Shown piece after piece: positions 28,540 to 36,946 of a DNA stretch of 64,000 bases. The stretch covers positions 2,294,001 to 2,358,000 of the forward strand of contig NZ_CP010892.1 of NCBI RefSeq assembly GCF_000931465.1. The letters run 5' to 3'. The DNA comes from Pseudomonas sp. MRSN 12121 (GTDB lineage: Bacteria; Pseudomonadota; Gammaproteobacteria; Pseudomonadales; Pseudomonadaceae). The translations under genes were made by a program, and so were the position numbers. The notes beneath the pieces are model-generated. The model saw only the letters and a list, made by a program, of their open reading frames with translations. It was not told the origin of the DNA and did not search any database. Every line of letters starts with the position of its first letter. Position 1 is the first letter of the stretch.

Positions 28540-29496
28540 TCAATCTATTAGGTGGAGTACGTCCTTAGCATTTAGGTGTGAGTATCTGGCGACAGACCTA
28601 GTATCCCTATGTCCCGACACAATCATTATCTGAGCATTGTTAAACCCTTTCTTGGCTACGTTCGTAATGCGTGTATGTCTTAACTGATGAAGCCTAACGC
28701 TATTGTCCAAGCCTGCTTTGTTTCTTGCCAATCTGACAGCCTGTGAGACGCTATGAGGTGTCACAGTGAATAGCCTTCCCTTGTTTGCTCGGTCTGCTAG
28801 CGACAGTCGCTTAGCTTCTTTCAGTAGCTCTATGGCACGTAATGTCAGAGGTACAGACCTAGTGCCGTTCTTCCCATCAATCACATCCGCAATACGTTCA
28901 TCCAGGTGAAGGCAGTGAGTAGTGAGCTTGAGTATTTCTGAGCGTCTCATAGCGGTTTCATAGGCAAGCTCTACGATGAGCGCCATGGTGGGGGAGAGCT
29001 TGTTGAGCAATTGTCTTAGCTCGCCAGCACTGATTACTTTGTCGCTCGATTTGTCTGGCTTGGGTAGGGCTATGTCACTTACGGGATTGGGTATGTCGAT
29101 TAGCAGGCCACGTTTAGCGAACCTGAAGAAACGGGACATGAACGCTAGCTGTATTCGACAGGTAGCAGGCTTGACCGTCTGTAGACGCTTTAGCTTGAAG
29201 TCATTAACTAGCTGAGGGGTGATGTCATGGATTGACTGAGGGAACGCAGCAAAGAGCTGGTTAACGATCTTGATTGCATGGTCATAGCTGCCCTTACCCT
29301 TGAGCAAGGTTTCACAGTAGGTCATACCCAATGTGTAAATCGTATGGGCTTGGTGGTCCTTGGTGACGGCTTCAAGCTGGTTAGCCCATGCTTGAGCCAA
29401 TGCTTGAGTCGGAAAGGTTTTAGATTGGGCAGGTTTTCCTTTCAAGCGTACCTGCGCGTTCCAGTTCCCTGATGGAAGTGAGCGGATGTTAGCCAT
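28540..29496 (-). CDS. int: Tyrosine recombinase (integrase) of the tRNA-Val element
   Basis: In this 318-residue protein the N-terminal part (MANIRSLPSGNWNAQVRLKG) is a compact arm-binding beta-sheet, about 50-140 the SAM-like core-binding domain, and 155-318 the catalytic domain. The active-site set is complete: Arg184 (TAMRRSE), Lys209, His270-x-x-Arg273 (LHQLRHTR), His296 (SGHRD) and the nucleophile Tyr305 (VARYSHL). It lies 76 bp inside attR and reads inward, as expected for an enzyme that inserts the element into tRNA-Val(GAC). No excisionase is recognised. Confidence 0.96.
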   Translation of the reverse strand: MANIRSLPSGNWNAQVRLKGKPAQSKTFPTQALAQAWANQLEAVTKDHQAHTIYTLGMTYCETLLKGKGSYDHAIKIVNQLFAAFPQSIHDITPQLVNDFKLKRLQTVKPATCRIQLAFMSRFFRFAKRGLLIDIPNPVSDIALPKPDKSSDKVISAGELRQLLNKLSPTMALIVELAYETAMRRSEILKLTTHCLHLDERIADVIDGKNGTRSVPLTLRAIELLKEAKRLSLADRANKGRLFTVTPHSVSQAVRLARNKAGLDNSVRLHQLRHTRITNVAKKGFNNAQIMIVSGHRDTRSVARYSHLNAKDVLHLID

Positions 29497-29572
29497 TGTT
29501 GACGCCTCATAATGTGAATGGGCGTTCTCTTAGGGCCTTGAGTTACGTGGCTCAGTGCTCGGCATGGTGGCT

Positions 29573-29643
29573 CTTGACATGGTGGGGGTCGTTGGTTCGA
29601 GTCCAATCGCGCCTACCAAACAAAATCCGCTCTGCTGGGCGGT
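29573..29643 (+). repeat. attR: 71-bp direct repeat
   Basis: A perfect copy of 23316-23386. The 40 nt before it (ACGTGGCTCAG, then CATGGTGGC) look like a degraded tRNA 5' half, so the excised attP probably carries a tRNA-like site. Confidence 0.97.
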
Positions 29644-29649
29644 CTGAAA

Positions 29650-29678
29650 GGGTCCACCGAAAGGTGGGCCCTTTTTTG
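29650..29678 (+). terminator. Original tRNA-Val terminator, now beyond attR
   Basis: GGGTCCACC pairs with GGTGGGCCC (one G-U) around GAAA, followed by TTTTTT. Confidence 0.9.
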
Positions 29679-29972
29679 TTGTCTGCGGTTTTTAATACTT
29701 TTGCAAAACCCCGCTCCAAAACGCTGATTCGGCGCCTGCCTCAGCGTATCGATTGTCTGCCGCCGTGCCCCGCCTGGTGGTGCTTCGCCATCTTCACGCC
29801 CGTATCCGTAAATCAGCCCTCCTATCGTCCTGGCCAGTATCTCCCTCATCTGGGGCAGCAAATGCCTCTCAGGGGGCTCAGCGTCCGCTGGTTGTTATTT
29901 TCGAATGCCGGCTTCTGATGGGGCGGGGTAGTTGAAGTAGACTTCGATGAATTTGACCGAAGGGACACGATC
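29679..29972. other. Spacer without a supported gene
   Basis: About 290 nt of host-like sequence. Short open frames on the minus strand here run through the terminator or lack ribosome sites. Nothing else is seen. Confidence 0.5.
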
Positions 29973-30410
29973 ATGAATTGGCAAATAAGGCAGGCTGCTC
30001 TGAGCGATCTCGAGGGGTTGTTGCATATCGATCCTCTCGCGGCGAAAGACAATGCTCGCCGAGTACAAATCGAAAGGTGGGTAAGGGCGGGCGAATGCTG
30101 GGCTGCCTATGAACCGGGCGATGCCCGTGTGCCGATCGGTTATGGCTGCCTGGATAAAAGCTTTTTCGGGGAGTGGTTCATCTCACTCGTGGTTGTTTCA
30201 AGTGCCTATAGGCGTTGCGGTGTGGGCAAGCAGATGGTTGTTCACTTGGAGCGGTGCTCTTCTGCAAAGAAGATCTTCACTTCGACCAATGCGTCCAATA
30301 TGCCCATGCGGAAATTGCTGGCGCAGTTGGGATATCAAGACAGCGGCACAATAAAGAATCTGGACCCCGGCGATCCAGAGCTGATTCTTGTGAAGTTCCT
30401 GGGCGATTGA
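29973..30410 (+). CDS. GNAT-family N-acetyltransferase
   Basis: The 145-residue single GNAT domain starts MNWQIRQAALSDLEGLLHID. Acetyl-CoA is bound by motif A, LVVVSSAYRRCGVGKQMVVH (R/Q-x-x-G-x-G/A form), followed by SNMPMRKLLAQLGYQDSG, typical of the C-terminal arm. GAAGGGA lies upstream. The substrate cannot be read; amino-sugar, small-molecule or protein N-termini are all possible. Confidence 0.85.
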   Translation: MNWQIRQAALSDLEGLLHIDPLAAKDNARRVQIERWVRAGECWAAYEPGDARVPIGYGCLDKSFFGEWFISLVVVSSAYRRCGVGKQMVVHLERCSSAKKIFTSTNASNMPMRKLLAQLGYQDSGTIKNLDPGDPELILVKFLGD

Positions 30411-30491
30411 AGCTTCCTGCATTTCGGTTTTCCAGGATCTGGTACTGCTTGTTGGCCCTTTTTGCTTTCACCATCGCTTCTTGAGGGCGGG

Positions 30492-30625
30492 CTTCAGGTT
30501 TATTCAGAATTGTCTTCGGGACAGGTGGCGTGGCTCTGGATAGAGTGGCTCCGCTCGACCGGTCGGTGTGTTTACGATGGATTGCTGAACGGCCTACGCC
30601 GGCCGGGACGAGCGCCAATTCAGAT
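30492..30625 (+). repeat. Dispersed repeat, copy 1
   Basis: About 134 nt matching 58788-58924: the first 34 nt (from CTTCAGGTTTATTCAGAATT) and the later block TGTGTTTACGATGGATTGCT plus GAACGGCC are identical, with more divergent parts between. It lies in the gene-free stretch 30411-30819, which otherwise shows nothing. Confidence 0.85.
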
Positions 30626-30819
30626 TCCAGGTTCGGCCTCCATTCGTGCGAAAGGCCTGCACCCTTCGATTGTTATCCCGCATCCAGAATGACGGCTGTT
30701 TGTTGCCGTTCTTCTGTCTCTATTCTGAATAGAGAATGAGTGTTTTAGGAATCGTCCTACAGCCTCGGATCACTCTTGCTGATAGAACCCTTCTCCTGAA
30801 ATTCACAAGGGGGAAGGAC

Positions 30820-31293
30820 ATGTTCAGATGGCTTGGCTGGGGTTTGCTGTGCTCGCAATTGTTTATCTATGTGCACGCTGCGCCTAGCAGTTACTTCGAG
30901 ATTCCGGACTGGTCGGGCGACCAGGAGTCATGTCCTTTGCCGCGGGACATCAAGAGCGCTATGGGTGTCTTTACTGCGCCAGCTAAAAGTGAAGGTGCCG
31001 AGTGGGTGGGCGTTTTGCTTAACGGGGCCATGGATGCCGTTACCCGCTTTGAGAAAAGCTATTTTGTAGTGACTCGCCAAGGTGTCGACAAAGTGGGCTT
31101 TATCAATGACTGCATCTATATGACTTCTGGCGGCAGGTATCTGAACATGCGGCTCGATCTCGGGGGAAACTACAAACAGGTCATGTGGGTACGGAGCTCC
31201 TTGTCATGGAAGGAGTCCGGTGATTTTTCCTCATCGACGGTTTTGGAGTGCAGTGATACTTATCGAGACGCATGCAGTTTTTACTTGAGATAA
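30820..31293 (+). CDS. Secreted or periplasmic protein, DUF3757-like
   Basis: The 157 residues begin with a signal peptide (MFRWLGWGLLCSQLFIYVHA, cleavage before APSS). The mature part contains SCPLPRDIKSAMGVFTAPAK and paired cysteines, resembling the small DUF3757 family of pseudomonads. GGGAAGG precedes the ATG at 30820; an in-frame start at 30736 would bury the signal. Function unknown. Confidence 0.72.
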   Translation: MFRWLGWGLLCSQLFIYVHAAPSSYFEIPDWSGDQESCPLPRDIKSAMGVFTAPAKSEGAEWVGVLLNGAMDAVTRFEKSYFVVTRQGVDKVGFINDCIYMTSGGRYLNMRLDLGGNYKQVMWVRSSLSWKESGDFSSSTVLECSDTYRDACSFYLR

Positions 31294-31481
31294 GCACTGC
31301 TTCTTATCGTATGGGGTTGCTGTTCTTTGTATCGGCAACCTGGACAGGGATCGTTGACCTTCTTCGTATGCTTGCTGCCTATGTATTTCATGACGTTTTT
31401 ATGACATTTTTAAGACATCTTCCGGTCGTACACCGCAGTCTGTGTGATGTGGCCGAAGATGCAGTCGAATAGGGTGTAATC

Positions 31482-31844
31482 ATGAAAAGCAGGGCGACGG
31501 TCATTTGTGCACATGGAGGGCACATTCTTTTTGTTCGCAAGGATCGCTCCAAATGGGCTCTGCCAGGTGGCAAGATCGAACCCGGCGAATCTCCCGCTGC
31601 GGCCGCCATACGTGAATTGCATGAAGAGACGGGGTTAGAGGCCAGCGAACCGCTCTACATCCTGGAGTTCGAGGCCGGCAGTGTACGGCATCATGTCTTC
31701 GAGGTGTCTGTCATCAATATCGAGGACGCCCGGCCGCTGAATGAAATTGCCGCCATCGCCTGGCACGCTTACGACGCGGCCAGGGAGTTGGATACAACGA
31801 TCGCCACCAAAAGTATCGTGAACTCGTTCTTGCGCCGCCTGTAA
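31482..31844 (+). CDS. Nudix hydrolase
   Basis: The 120 residues are a single Nudix fold. The Nudix box is complete at about residues 29-51: GGKIEPGES, then AAIRELHEETGL (the REUxEExGU part), which binds the metal and cleaves nucleoside-diphosphate-linked substrates. The protein is among the shortest of its family. It ends just before a terminator. Substrate unknown. Confidence 0.9.
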   Translation: MKSRATVICAHGGHILFVRKDRSKWALPGGKIEPGESPAAAAIRELHEETGLEASEPLYILEFEAGSVRHHVFEVSVINIEDARPLNEIAAIAWHAYDAARELDTTIATKSIVNSFLRRL

Positions 31845-31877
31845 TTGAAACCACGATCAGAGACTTCGACTCATGAG

Positions 31878-31903
31878 AAAGCCCGCCTTGTGCGGGCTTT
31901 TGA
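31878..31903 (+). terminator. Terminator after the Nudix gene
   Basis: AAAGCCCGC pairs perfectly with GCGGGCTTT around CTTGT and ends in TTTT. Confidence 0.88.
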
Positions 31904-32009
31904 TTTGCCGGGCAAACGCGAAGTGGATTGCATTGCATGCAGTTTCTCGAGAGCAAGTGCTATCGCAGGCGAGGCGAGTGCTACAGTCGCGTTTTTTCGG
32001 CGAGGTAGC

Positions 32010-32363
32010 ATGATGCGGATGTTGATGGCGGTAATGGTTGCAGCGTTGCTGGCGGGGTGTGCCGGTTCGGTGATGAATGAGGCGCGCTTGAAAAGCCCCT
32101 ACAAGGCGCTCTCATCGGCCAAGGCCGAGCAGGTTGTGGCGCAATGCGTGCAGTTCGCCTGGCAGGATGAGGCGGTATTCGGGGTGGACGCAGCAGCCTA
32201 TCTGGAGTCGGCGGGTGGCGGGGGATACACGGTCTATACCCGCTCGGCAGAGTCCTTCGCCGACATTCGCGGGCAGGTCTCGGGCACTAGTGTCAATTAC
32301 TATGCCGTGCGGGACGATTGGGTTGCCAAGCGCAGGTTGGCAGCGCTGGCCACCTGCCTATAG
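32010..32363 (+). CDS. Small lipoprotein of unknown function
   Basis: The 117 residues have a signal sequence with lipobox LLAGC (Cys near residue 16), then SAKAEQVVAQCVQFAWQDEA and a glycine-rich turn. Position +2 after the cysteine is Ala, compatible with outer-membrane sorting. CGAGGT precedes the two adjacent ATG codons (32010 and 32013). It is followed by a terminator. The ~300 nt to the next gene are AT-rich and without a gene. Confidence 0.82.
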   Translation: MMRMLMAVMVAALLAGCAGSVMNEARLKSPYKALSSAKAEQVVAQCVQFAWQDEAVFGVDAAAYLESAGGGGYTVYTRSAESFADIRGQVSGTSVNYYAVRDDWVAKRRLAALATCL

Positions 32364-32401
32364 TTGTGTTTCGGGCGTTATCTTGCGCAATGATATTTAT
32401 G

Positions 32402-32428
32402 AACCCGGCTTTGCCGGGTTTGTTTATT
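32402..32428 (+). terminator. Terminator after the lipoprotein gene
   Basis: AACCCGGC-TTT-GCCGGGTT followed by TGTTTATTT. Confidence 0.88.
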
Positions 32429-32671
32429 TCAGAATTTATTAAAATTTTTTAGTTGATGAGTGTTGGGTGGTGAGAGTTTTTTCTTGTGTAAGCTATTTGC
32501 TTTTATCTTTGTAGGTTTGCGCTGTAATTGTATGCGGATAAAGGTGTTTCATTGGTGGTGCGACAATTTGCTCGGTCTTTTCAAAGGTAAGGCGGTAGAC
32601 AAAGAAATGATCTGAACTAGTTTGAAAGTTCTCCTGAGGGAGAATCTTGTTTTATCAAAGGAGTGAAGATC

Positions 32672-33301
32672 ATGAATAAGCCACTGGTTCAACCGAAGCA
32701 CGGTCGCGTTGTTTCCCCGTCCAGTCGTGGCGCGGTCGCCGTCGAGCTGGGGTTGCTCGGCACCTGGCAGGTCAATGAGATGGAAGGTGGAAAAAACTTC
32801 CCTGCCACGGTTGGCGGGCCTTTTCCGAAACCCTATGAAAGCGATGTCGCGAGTGTCGTGCCACCGGCCGATGGGCATATCCTCAGTGGCGGCAAGACCG
32901 ACGAGCGCGACTGCCTCAATTTCACCAACGAGGAAATGTCGAAAAAGCTCGGGCGTTCGTTTTCCTGGCCGTTGCTCAATGTCGACCCGGGGCAGGTATT
33001 CCAGGTCAAGTGGGAATACACCGCGCCTCATGTGACCCGCGGTTACAGCTGGTTCATCACCCGGGATGGCTGGGACCCGAAACAGCGTATCAGTCGTGCG
33101 CAGCTGGAGCCGCAGGCCTTTTTCAACGACTTCTACACGCAAGTGCCCTATGACAAGTACGGCGATGAAATGAAGGCCAAGGTCGAACATCAGGTATCCC
33201 TGCCCAAGAACAAGAAAGGTCATCACGTTATTGTCCTGGCGTGGATTGTCGCCAATACCGGCAATGCGTTTTATCAAGCATTCGACGTCGACTTCAAATA
33301 A
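32672..33301 (+). CDS. AA10 lytic polysaccharide monooxygenase (chitin-active type), no signal peptide
   Basis: The 209 residues match the chitin-binding LPMO fold: the N-terminal segment HGRVVSPSSR, ADGHILSGGK, the second copper histidine in APHVTRGYSWFITRDGWDPK, and HHVIVLAWIVANTGNAFYQA with the axial aromatic residue. LPMOs cut crystalline chitin oxidatively and need that first histidine as the mature N-terminus. Here it is His10 after MNKPLVQPK, with no Sec or Tat signal. AAAGGAG precedes the ATG at 32672. It is paired with a chitinase gene 46 nt downstream. Confidence 0.88.
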   Translation: MNKPLVQPKHGRVVSPSSRGAVAVELGLLGTWQVNEMEGGKNFPATVGGPFPKPYESDVASVVPPADGHILSGGKTDERDCLNFTNEEMSKKLGRSFSWPLLNVDPGQVFQVKWEYTAPHVTRGYSWFITRDGWDPKQRISRAQLEPQAFFNDFYTQVPYDKYGDEMKAKVEHQVSLPKNKKGHHVIVLAWIVANTGNAFYQAFDVDFK

Positions 33302-33347
33302 CCACGGAAGTTGCCATTCTCTTTGAAAAGTTCTGAAGGATTAGAAC

Positions 33348-34811
33348 GTGAACAAGATCAACTTTGCATCGGTTAAGACCCAGGCGAATGACTCGGCATC
33401 GTTGATGCCTTCGATCGCGGGCAAGAAAATCCTCATGGGCTTCTGGCACAACTGGCCGGCAGGCTCCAGCGATGGTTACCAGCAGGGGCAGTTCGCCAAC
33501 CTCGATCTGGTGGATGTACCCAAGGAATACAACGTAGTGGCCGTGGCGTTCATGAAGGGGAATGGCATTCCGACCTTCAAGCCTTACAACCTGTCGGATG
33601 CAGAGTTTCGGCGCCAGGTCGGCGTGCTCAACAGCCAGGGTCGCGCGGTATTGATTTCCCTGGGGGGCGCAGACGCCCATATCGAATTGCACAAAGGCAA
33701 CGAACAAGCGCTGGCCAATGAAATCATCCGTCTGGTGGAGGTGTATGGTTTCGACGGGCTGGACATCGACCTCGAACAGAGCGCCATCGACTTCGCCGAT
33801 AACAGGACTGTGCTGCCGGCGGCGCTCAAGTTGGTGAAGGACCACTACGCAGGCGAGGGCAAGCATTTCATTATCAGCATGGCGCCGGAGTTTCCTTATC
33901 TCACCACTGGCGGCAAGTATGTCGGTTATATCCAGGCGCTGGAGGGTTACTACGATTTCATCGCGCCGCAATACTACAACCAGGGTGGAGATGGCTTGTG
34001 GGTTGAAGGAAGCAACGGCCAGGAAGGCGTCTGGCTTGCCCAGAACAACGATGAAAGGAAAGAAGACTTCCTGTTTTATCTGACGGAGAGCCTGGTCACC
34101 GGGACTCGTGGCTATATCGCCATCCCCGCCGACAAGTTCGTCATCGGCCTGCCGACCAACGTCGATGCGGCGGCGACCGGTTACGTCATCGATCCCGCGG
34201 CGGTGAGCAATGCCTTCAAGCGCCTGGATCGTGCGGGGCTGTCGATCAAGGGCCTGATGACTTGGTCGGTCAACTGGGACGACGGTCTGAACAAGTACGG
34301 CATGCGTTACAACTGGGAGTTCCGTGATCGCTATGCGCCGCTGATCCATGGTGGCAGCGGTGGGGAGCGGCCCTCGGCACCGGGCAACCTGATTTCTACA
34401 GCGCAGACGGAAAGCAGCGTGACCTTGAGCTGGAGTGCCGCCCACGGTGTTCGTCCGATCGAGTTCTATACCCTGTACCGCGATGGCAGGCCGGTGGCGC
34501 AGACGCATTTACTGACCTTGCAGGACGAGGGCCTGAAAGCCGATACGCTGTATGGCTACTTTGTCAGTGCTACTGATGCCCAGGGCAATCAATCGCTGCC
34601 AAGCACCAGCCTGAACGTCAAGACGGCTGGTGGTATGCCGGACCCGCAATATCCGGAATGGCAGTTGAACCATCACTACCGAAAAGACGACGGCGTGACG
34701 TACGAGGGGCACCTGTATCTGTGTTTTCAGGAGCACACCTCGAATGCCGGCTGGACGCCGGATGTCGCCTTTACGTTATGGGCCCGGGTGGCCATTCAGC
34801 GGCGTGCGTGA
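33348..34811 (+). CDS. chiC: GH18 chitinase
   Basis: In the 487 residues the GH18 barrel covers about 25-345 with the catalytic DGLDIDLEQ (DxxDxDxE, Glu as acid) and MAPEFPYLTTGGKY; a fibronectin III domain follows (about 350-425, SAPGNLISTAQTESSVTLSW) and then a C-terminal chitin-binding CBM5/12 (YPEWQLNHHYRKDDGVTYEG). It starts MNKINFASVKTQAN with no signal peptide, as in P. aeruginosa ChiC, which reaches the medium without a classical signal. It probably acts with the LPMO encoded just before. Confidence 0.93.
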   Translation: MNKINFASVKTQANDSASLMPSIAGKKILMGFWHNWPAGSSDGYQQGQFANLDLVDVPKEYNVVAVAFMKGNGIPTFKPYNLSDAEFRRQVGVLNSQGRAVLISLGGADAHIELHKGNEQALANEIIRLVEVYGFDGLDIDLEQSAIDFADNRTVLPAALKLVKDHYAGEGKHFIISMAPEFPYLTTGGKYVGYIQALEGYYDFIAPQYYNQGGDGLWVEGSNGQEGVWLAQNNDERKEDFLFYLTESLVTGTRGYIAIPADKFVIGLPTNVDAAATGYVIDPAAVSNAFKRLDRAGLSIKGLMTWSVNWDDGLNKYGMRYNWEFRDRYAPLIHGGSGGERPSAPGNLISTAQTESSVTLSWSAAHGVRPIEFYTLYRDGRPVAQTHLLTLQDEGLKADTLYGYFVSATDAQGNQSLPSTSLNVKTAGGMPDPQYPEWQLNHHYRKDDGVTYEGHLYLCFQEHTSNAGWTPDVAFTLWARVAIQRRA

Positions 34812-34933
34812 GCCGCGCTCGATGTAGAACGGCCCTTGATGGGCGCCTTTTTTCTGGGCTGACAAGGCGAAGCGGCGGGTTGTGAGCTAATACTGACAGG
34901 CTGTTTTCTGTCATCCATCAAGGGAGTGGAGCG

Positions 34934-35395
34934 ATGCTCGCGCACTGGTTTCTCGCTGCCGTACACCTGTTGGCCTTTGCTGTTGCGTTCGCGGCGGTGC
35001 TCAATCGTGGTACGGCGCTACGTCGCGTGATTACCGAGGGGGCGGACGTCCGTAGGGTGCTGCTGGCCGATAATGGCTGGGGGCTGGCAGCGGCGGTGCT
35101 GCTGATCAGCGGCTTGTTGCGAGCCTTCGCGGGCTATGAGAAGGGCACGGATTACTATCTGCACCAGCCGCTGTTTCACCTGAAAATGACCCTGTTCGTC
35201 ATCATCCTGCTGCTTGAGGCATGGCCAATGGTGACGCTGATCAAGTGGCGAGTTGCCCTGGGGCGTGGGGCGCCGGTCGATACCGGTCGCGCCACGTTGT
35301 TCGCGCGTATCAGTCACCTGCAGGCGTTGCTGATTGTGCTGATGGTGGTGGCGGCCAGTGGCATGGCGCGGGGCGTCATGCTCGATCGGCTCTGA
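34934..35395 (+). CDS. DUF2214-type inner-membrane protein
   Basis: The 153 residues have four hydrophobic helices (WFLAAVHLLAFAVAFAAVL, GLAAAVLLISGLLRAF, LKMTLFVIILLLEAW and LQALLIVLMVVAASGMA) and a histidine at the start of helix 1, a pattern seen in the DUF2214 family. GGAGTGGAGC precedes the ATG. No partner gene is adjacent. Function unknown. Confidence 0.8.
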   Translation: MLAHWFLAAVHLLAFAVAFAAVLNRGTALRRVITEGADVRRVLLADNGWGLAAAVLLISGLLRAFAGYEKGTDYYLHQPLFHLKMTLFVIILLLEAWPMVTLIKWRVALGRGAPVDTGRATLFARISHLQALLIVLMVVAASGMARGVMLDRL

Positions 35396-35439
35396 GGGGC
35401 AGGAAAAAGGGGCGGGGCTGGTGGCTCGATGTGGCGTCG

Positions 35440-35688
35440 CTAGCAGAGCTGGCTGAACGCTTTGCTGATGGTGGCTCGACTGGTTTTGAACTCGGCCTGC
35501 TGCACAGGAATGATGCCGAATTCGTCGCTGACGATAGCCAGCGCTCGGTGAAGAAAGTCGACATTAGCCTGGGAGCGGAAGGTGAAGATGCCACGTTTGA
35601 CTTCGTAGAGCCCTTCTGTCGAACAGGCGGCAACGGTCCGCATGGCATTCAGGTCGTTGGTGATCAGAAGGTAAGCGAACTCTTGCAT
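35440..35688 (-). CDS. Small conserved-looking protein of unknown function
   Basis: The 82 residues begin MQEFAYLLITNDLNAMRTVA and end SKAFSQLC. An excellent ribosome site (AGGAGAGG) precedes the ATG, so it is probably real. No domain, signal peptide or membrane segment is recognised. The 330 nt between it and rsmE carry no supported gene. Confidence 0.7.
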   Translation of the reverse strand: MQEFAYLLITNDLNAMRTVAACSTEGLYEVKRGIFTFRSQANVDFLHRALAIVSDEFGIIPVQQAEFKTSRATISKAFSQLC

Positions 35689-36016
35689 AAGACCTCTCCT
35701 TGTTCATAGAGCGTCTGCCAGTGGCAAGGGGGAGCCTCGGCAGGTTCGCGGAGGCGGAGGTTTGAAATTACTCCTCCTGCTCGTTGCCACGCTACTGAGT
35801 ATTTATACAAAGGCAGAAGCGGGCGTTCTCCCGGCCGTGTCAGGTTGACGAGCCGCCGGGATGGAGCGCTATGGGGAAAGGGAGGGAGTGTTGGCGGTGG
35901 CGGCCTGGGCTGGACCGCTGCCATTTGAGAAGGAAGTGCAAGGCGGGGGAATCAATCAGCGACAACGCTGTGCCAGCCAATGTGGTGAGACAAAGGGCTG
36001 GCCGCTCATGCTGCTT

Positions 36017-36211
36017 TCAAGGTGTTTCGCGTTTGTCCGGAGCGGTAAGGCCTGCCTGGATGCGTTGATAGATTTCTTCGCGATGGACTGCGACGTCTTT
36101 CGGAGCGTTGATGCCAATACGGACTTGCTGGCCGCTAACGCCCAGAATGGTGATCGTGATGTCGTCACCGATATTTATGCTTTCACCGACCTTGCGGGTG
36201 AGTATCAGCAT
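36017..36211 (-). CDS. rsmE: CsrA-family post-transcriptional regulator RsmE
   Basis: The 64 residues start [20 protein letters not shown] and contain [19 protein letters not shown], the RNA-binding face with the conserved Arg (VHREE). The [13 protein letters not shown] tail and the sequence match RsmE more than RsmA of fluorescent pseudomonads. It represses translation by covering GGA motifs and is countered by the Gac-controlled RsmX/Y/Z RNAs. AGGAGA precedes the ATG at 36211; a longer frame from 36241 is not supported. Confidence 0.92.
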
Positions 36212-36460
36212 GATCTTCTCCTTGATTGCTTTGTAGGGCACCTGATTCAGACAGTGCAGATGTCGGTAGTGCGTATAGATTACTGCGAAGTTCCACTGCG
36301 TGGGTGCCTCTTTCTGACGCGCAGACGATGTATTAATTCCCGAGGTGCAACTATACAGAGGCGATAAATATCATTCTCCTTGTTTTGCGCTGATTTTGTG
36401 GCGCTTGTGCAAGGCGATGGGGTGCTAAAATCGCCGCCTCAGACTTTCAGGGGGTAAGTT

Positions 36461-36832
36461 GTGCGCACAGTAGCGATGATGATGGCGGTTCTGGCTCTGG
36501 CCGGATGCGGCGAGGGCAAGCAGGTCGAGGCTGACAAGAAGGTGGCGCCAGTTGCCCAGGTACAGGCGCCTCAAGCTGCCGCGACGCCACAGTGGGATGT
36601 GCTGGTGGCCGGTACCCTGCCTCAGGCGACGAGCGACCTGGCGGGCTGGCTGATCGAGCACGGGATCATGTCCTATGTCGCCGTTGAAGATGGCAAGGAT
36701 CGGGTGCTGGTTGGCCCATTCGATTCCCAGGCCGAAGCCGAAGCGAAAAAAGCCGAGCTGGTCGAGAAGTTGACCAAGGCCAAGAAGCGCAATATCGAGC
36801 CTCAGGTGATCGAGCATCGCGCCGCACAATAA
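36461..36832 (+). CDS. SPOR-domain lipoprotein
   Basis: The 123 residues begin MRTVAMMMAVLALAGCGEGK (GTG start, lipobox LAGC, Cys16), then a short Ala/Pro linker and a C-terminal SPOR-like fold (WDVLVAGTLPQATSDLAGWL, then KDRVLVGPFDSQAEAEAKK). It is likely an outer-membrane lipoprotein that binds septal glycan. GGGGG lies upstream. It is divergent from rsmE; the long spacer may hold promoters for both. Confidence 0.8.
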   Translation: MRTVAMMMAVLALAGCGEGKQVEADKKVAPVAQVQAPQAAATPQWDVLVAGTLPQATSDLAGWLIEHGIMSYVAVEDGKDRVLVGPFDSQAEAEAKKAELVEKLTKAKKRNIEPQVIEHRAAQ

Positions 36833-36946
36833 ATTTTTGTGGATCAATGCCGGGGGAGTATCGAGCGATCAGCCTGGCTGGCGCTCGAAACTGCTCCTGT
36901 TGGCGCCGGGCTGTCCATTCGGACGTCCACCGCCTGAGCGGCGCAT

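Larger units (their letters stand above)
23316..29643. mobile_element. Integrated element of about 6.26 kb in tRNA-Val(GAC)
   Basis: The element is framed by 71-bp perfect direct repeats, with a tyrosine integrase gene at the right end reading inward from attR. Repeat-to-repeat length is 6257 bp. Coding sequence is visibly poorer in G+C than the flanks. Contents, left to right: terminator, octamer repeats, an inverted tRNA 5' half, a small rightward gene, a promoter with an ORF-free structured segment, a small DNA-binding-like gene, an origin-like palindrome, and a leftward series of an ATPase/helicase-like gene and four small genes, then int. No capsid, portal, relaxase, transposase or toxin gene is recognised. 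It could be a phage satellite or a plasmid-like integrative element; the sequence does not decide. Confidence 0.9.

Noticed and set aside
29613..29861. An 82-codon minus-strand frame overlapping attR
   Set aside because: It runs through the tRNA terminator hairpin and into the att repeat, and has no clear ribosome site.
35664..35924. An 86-codon proline-rich minus-strand frame before rsmE
   Set aside because: It overlaps the start of the better-supported gene at 35440-35688, is low in complexity and lacks a ribosome site.
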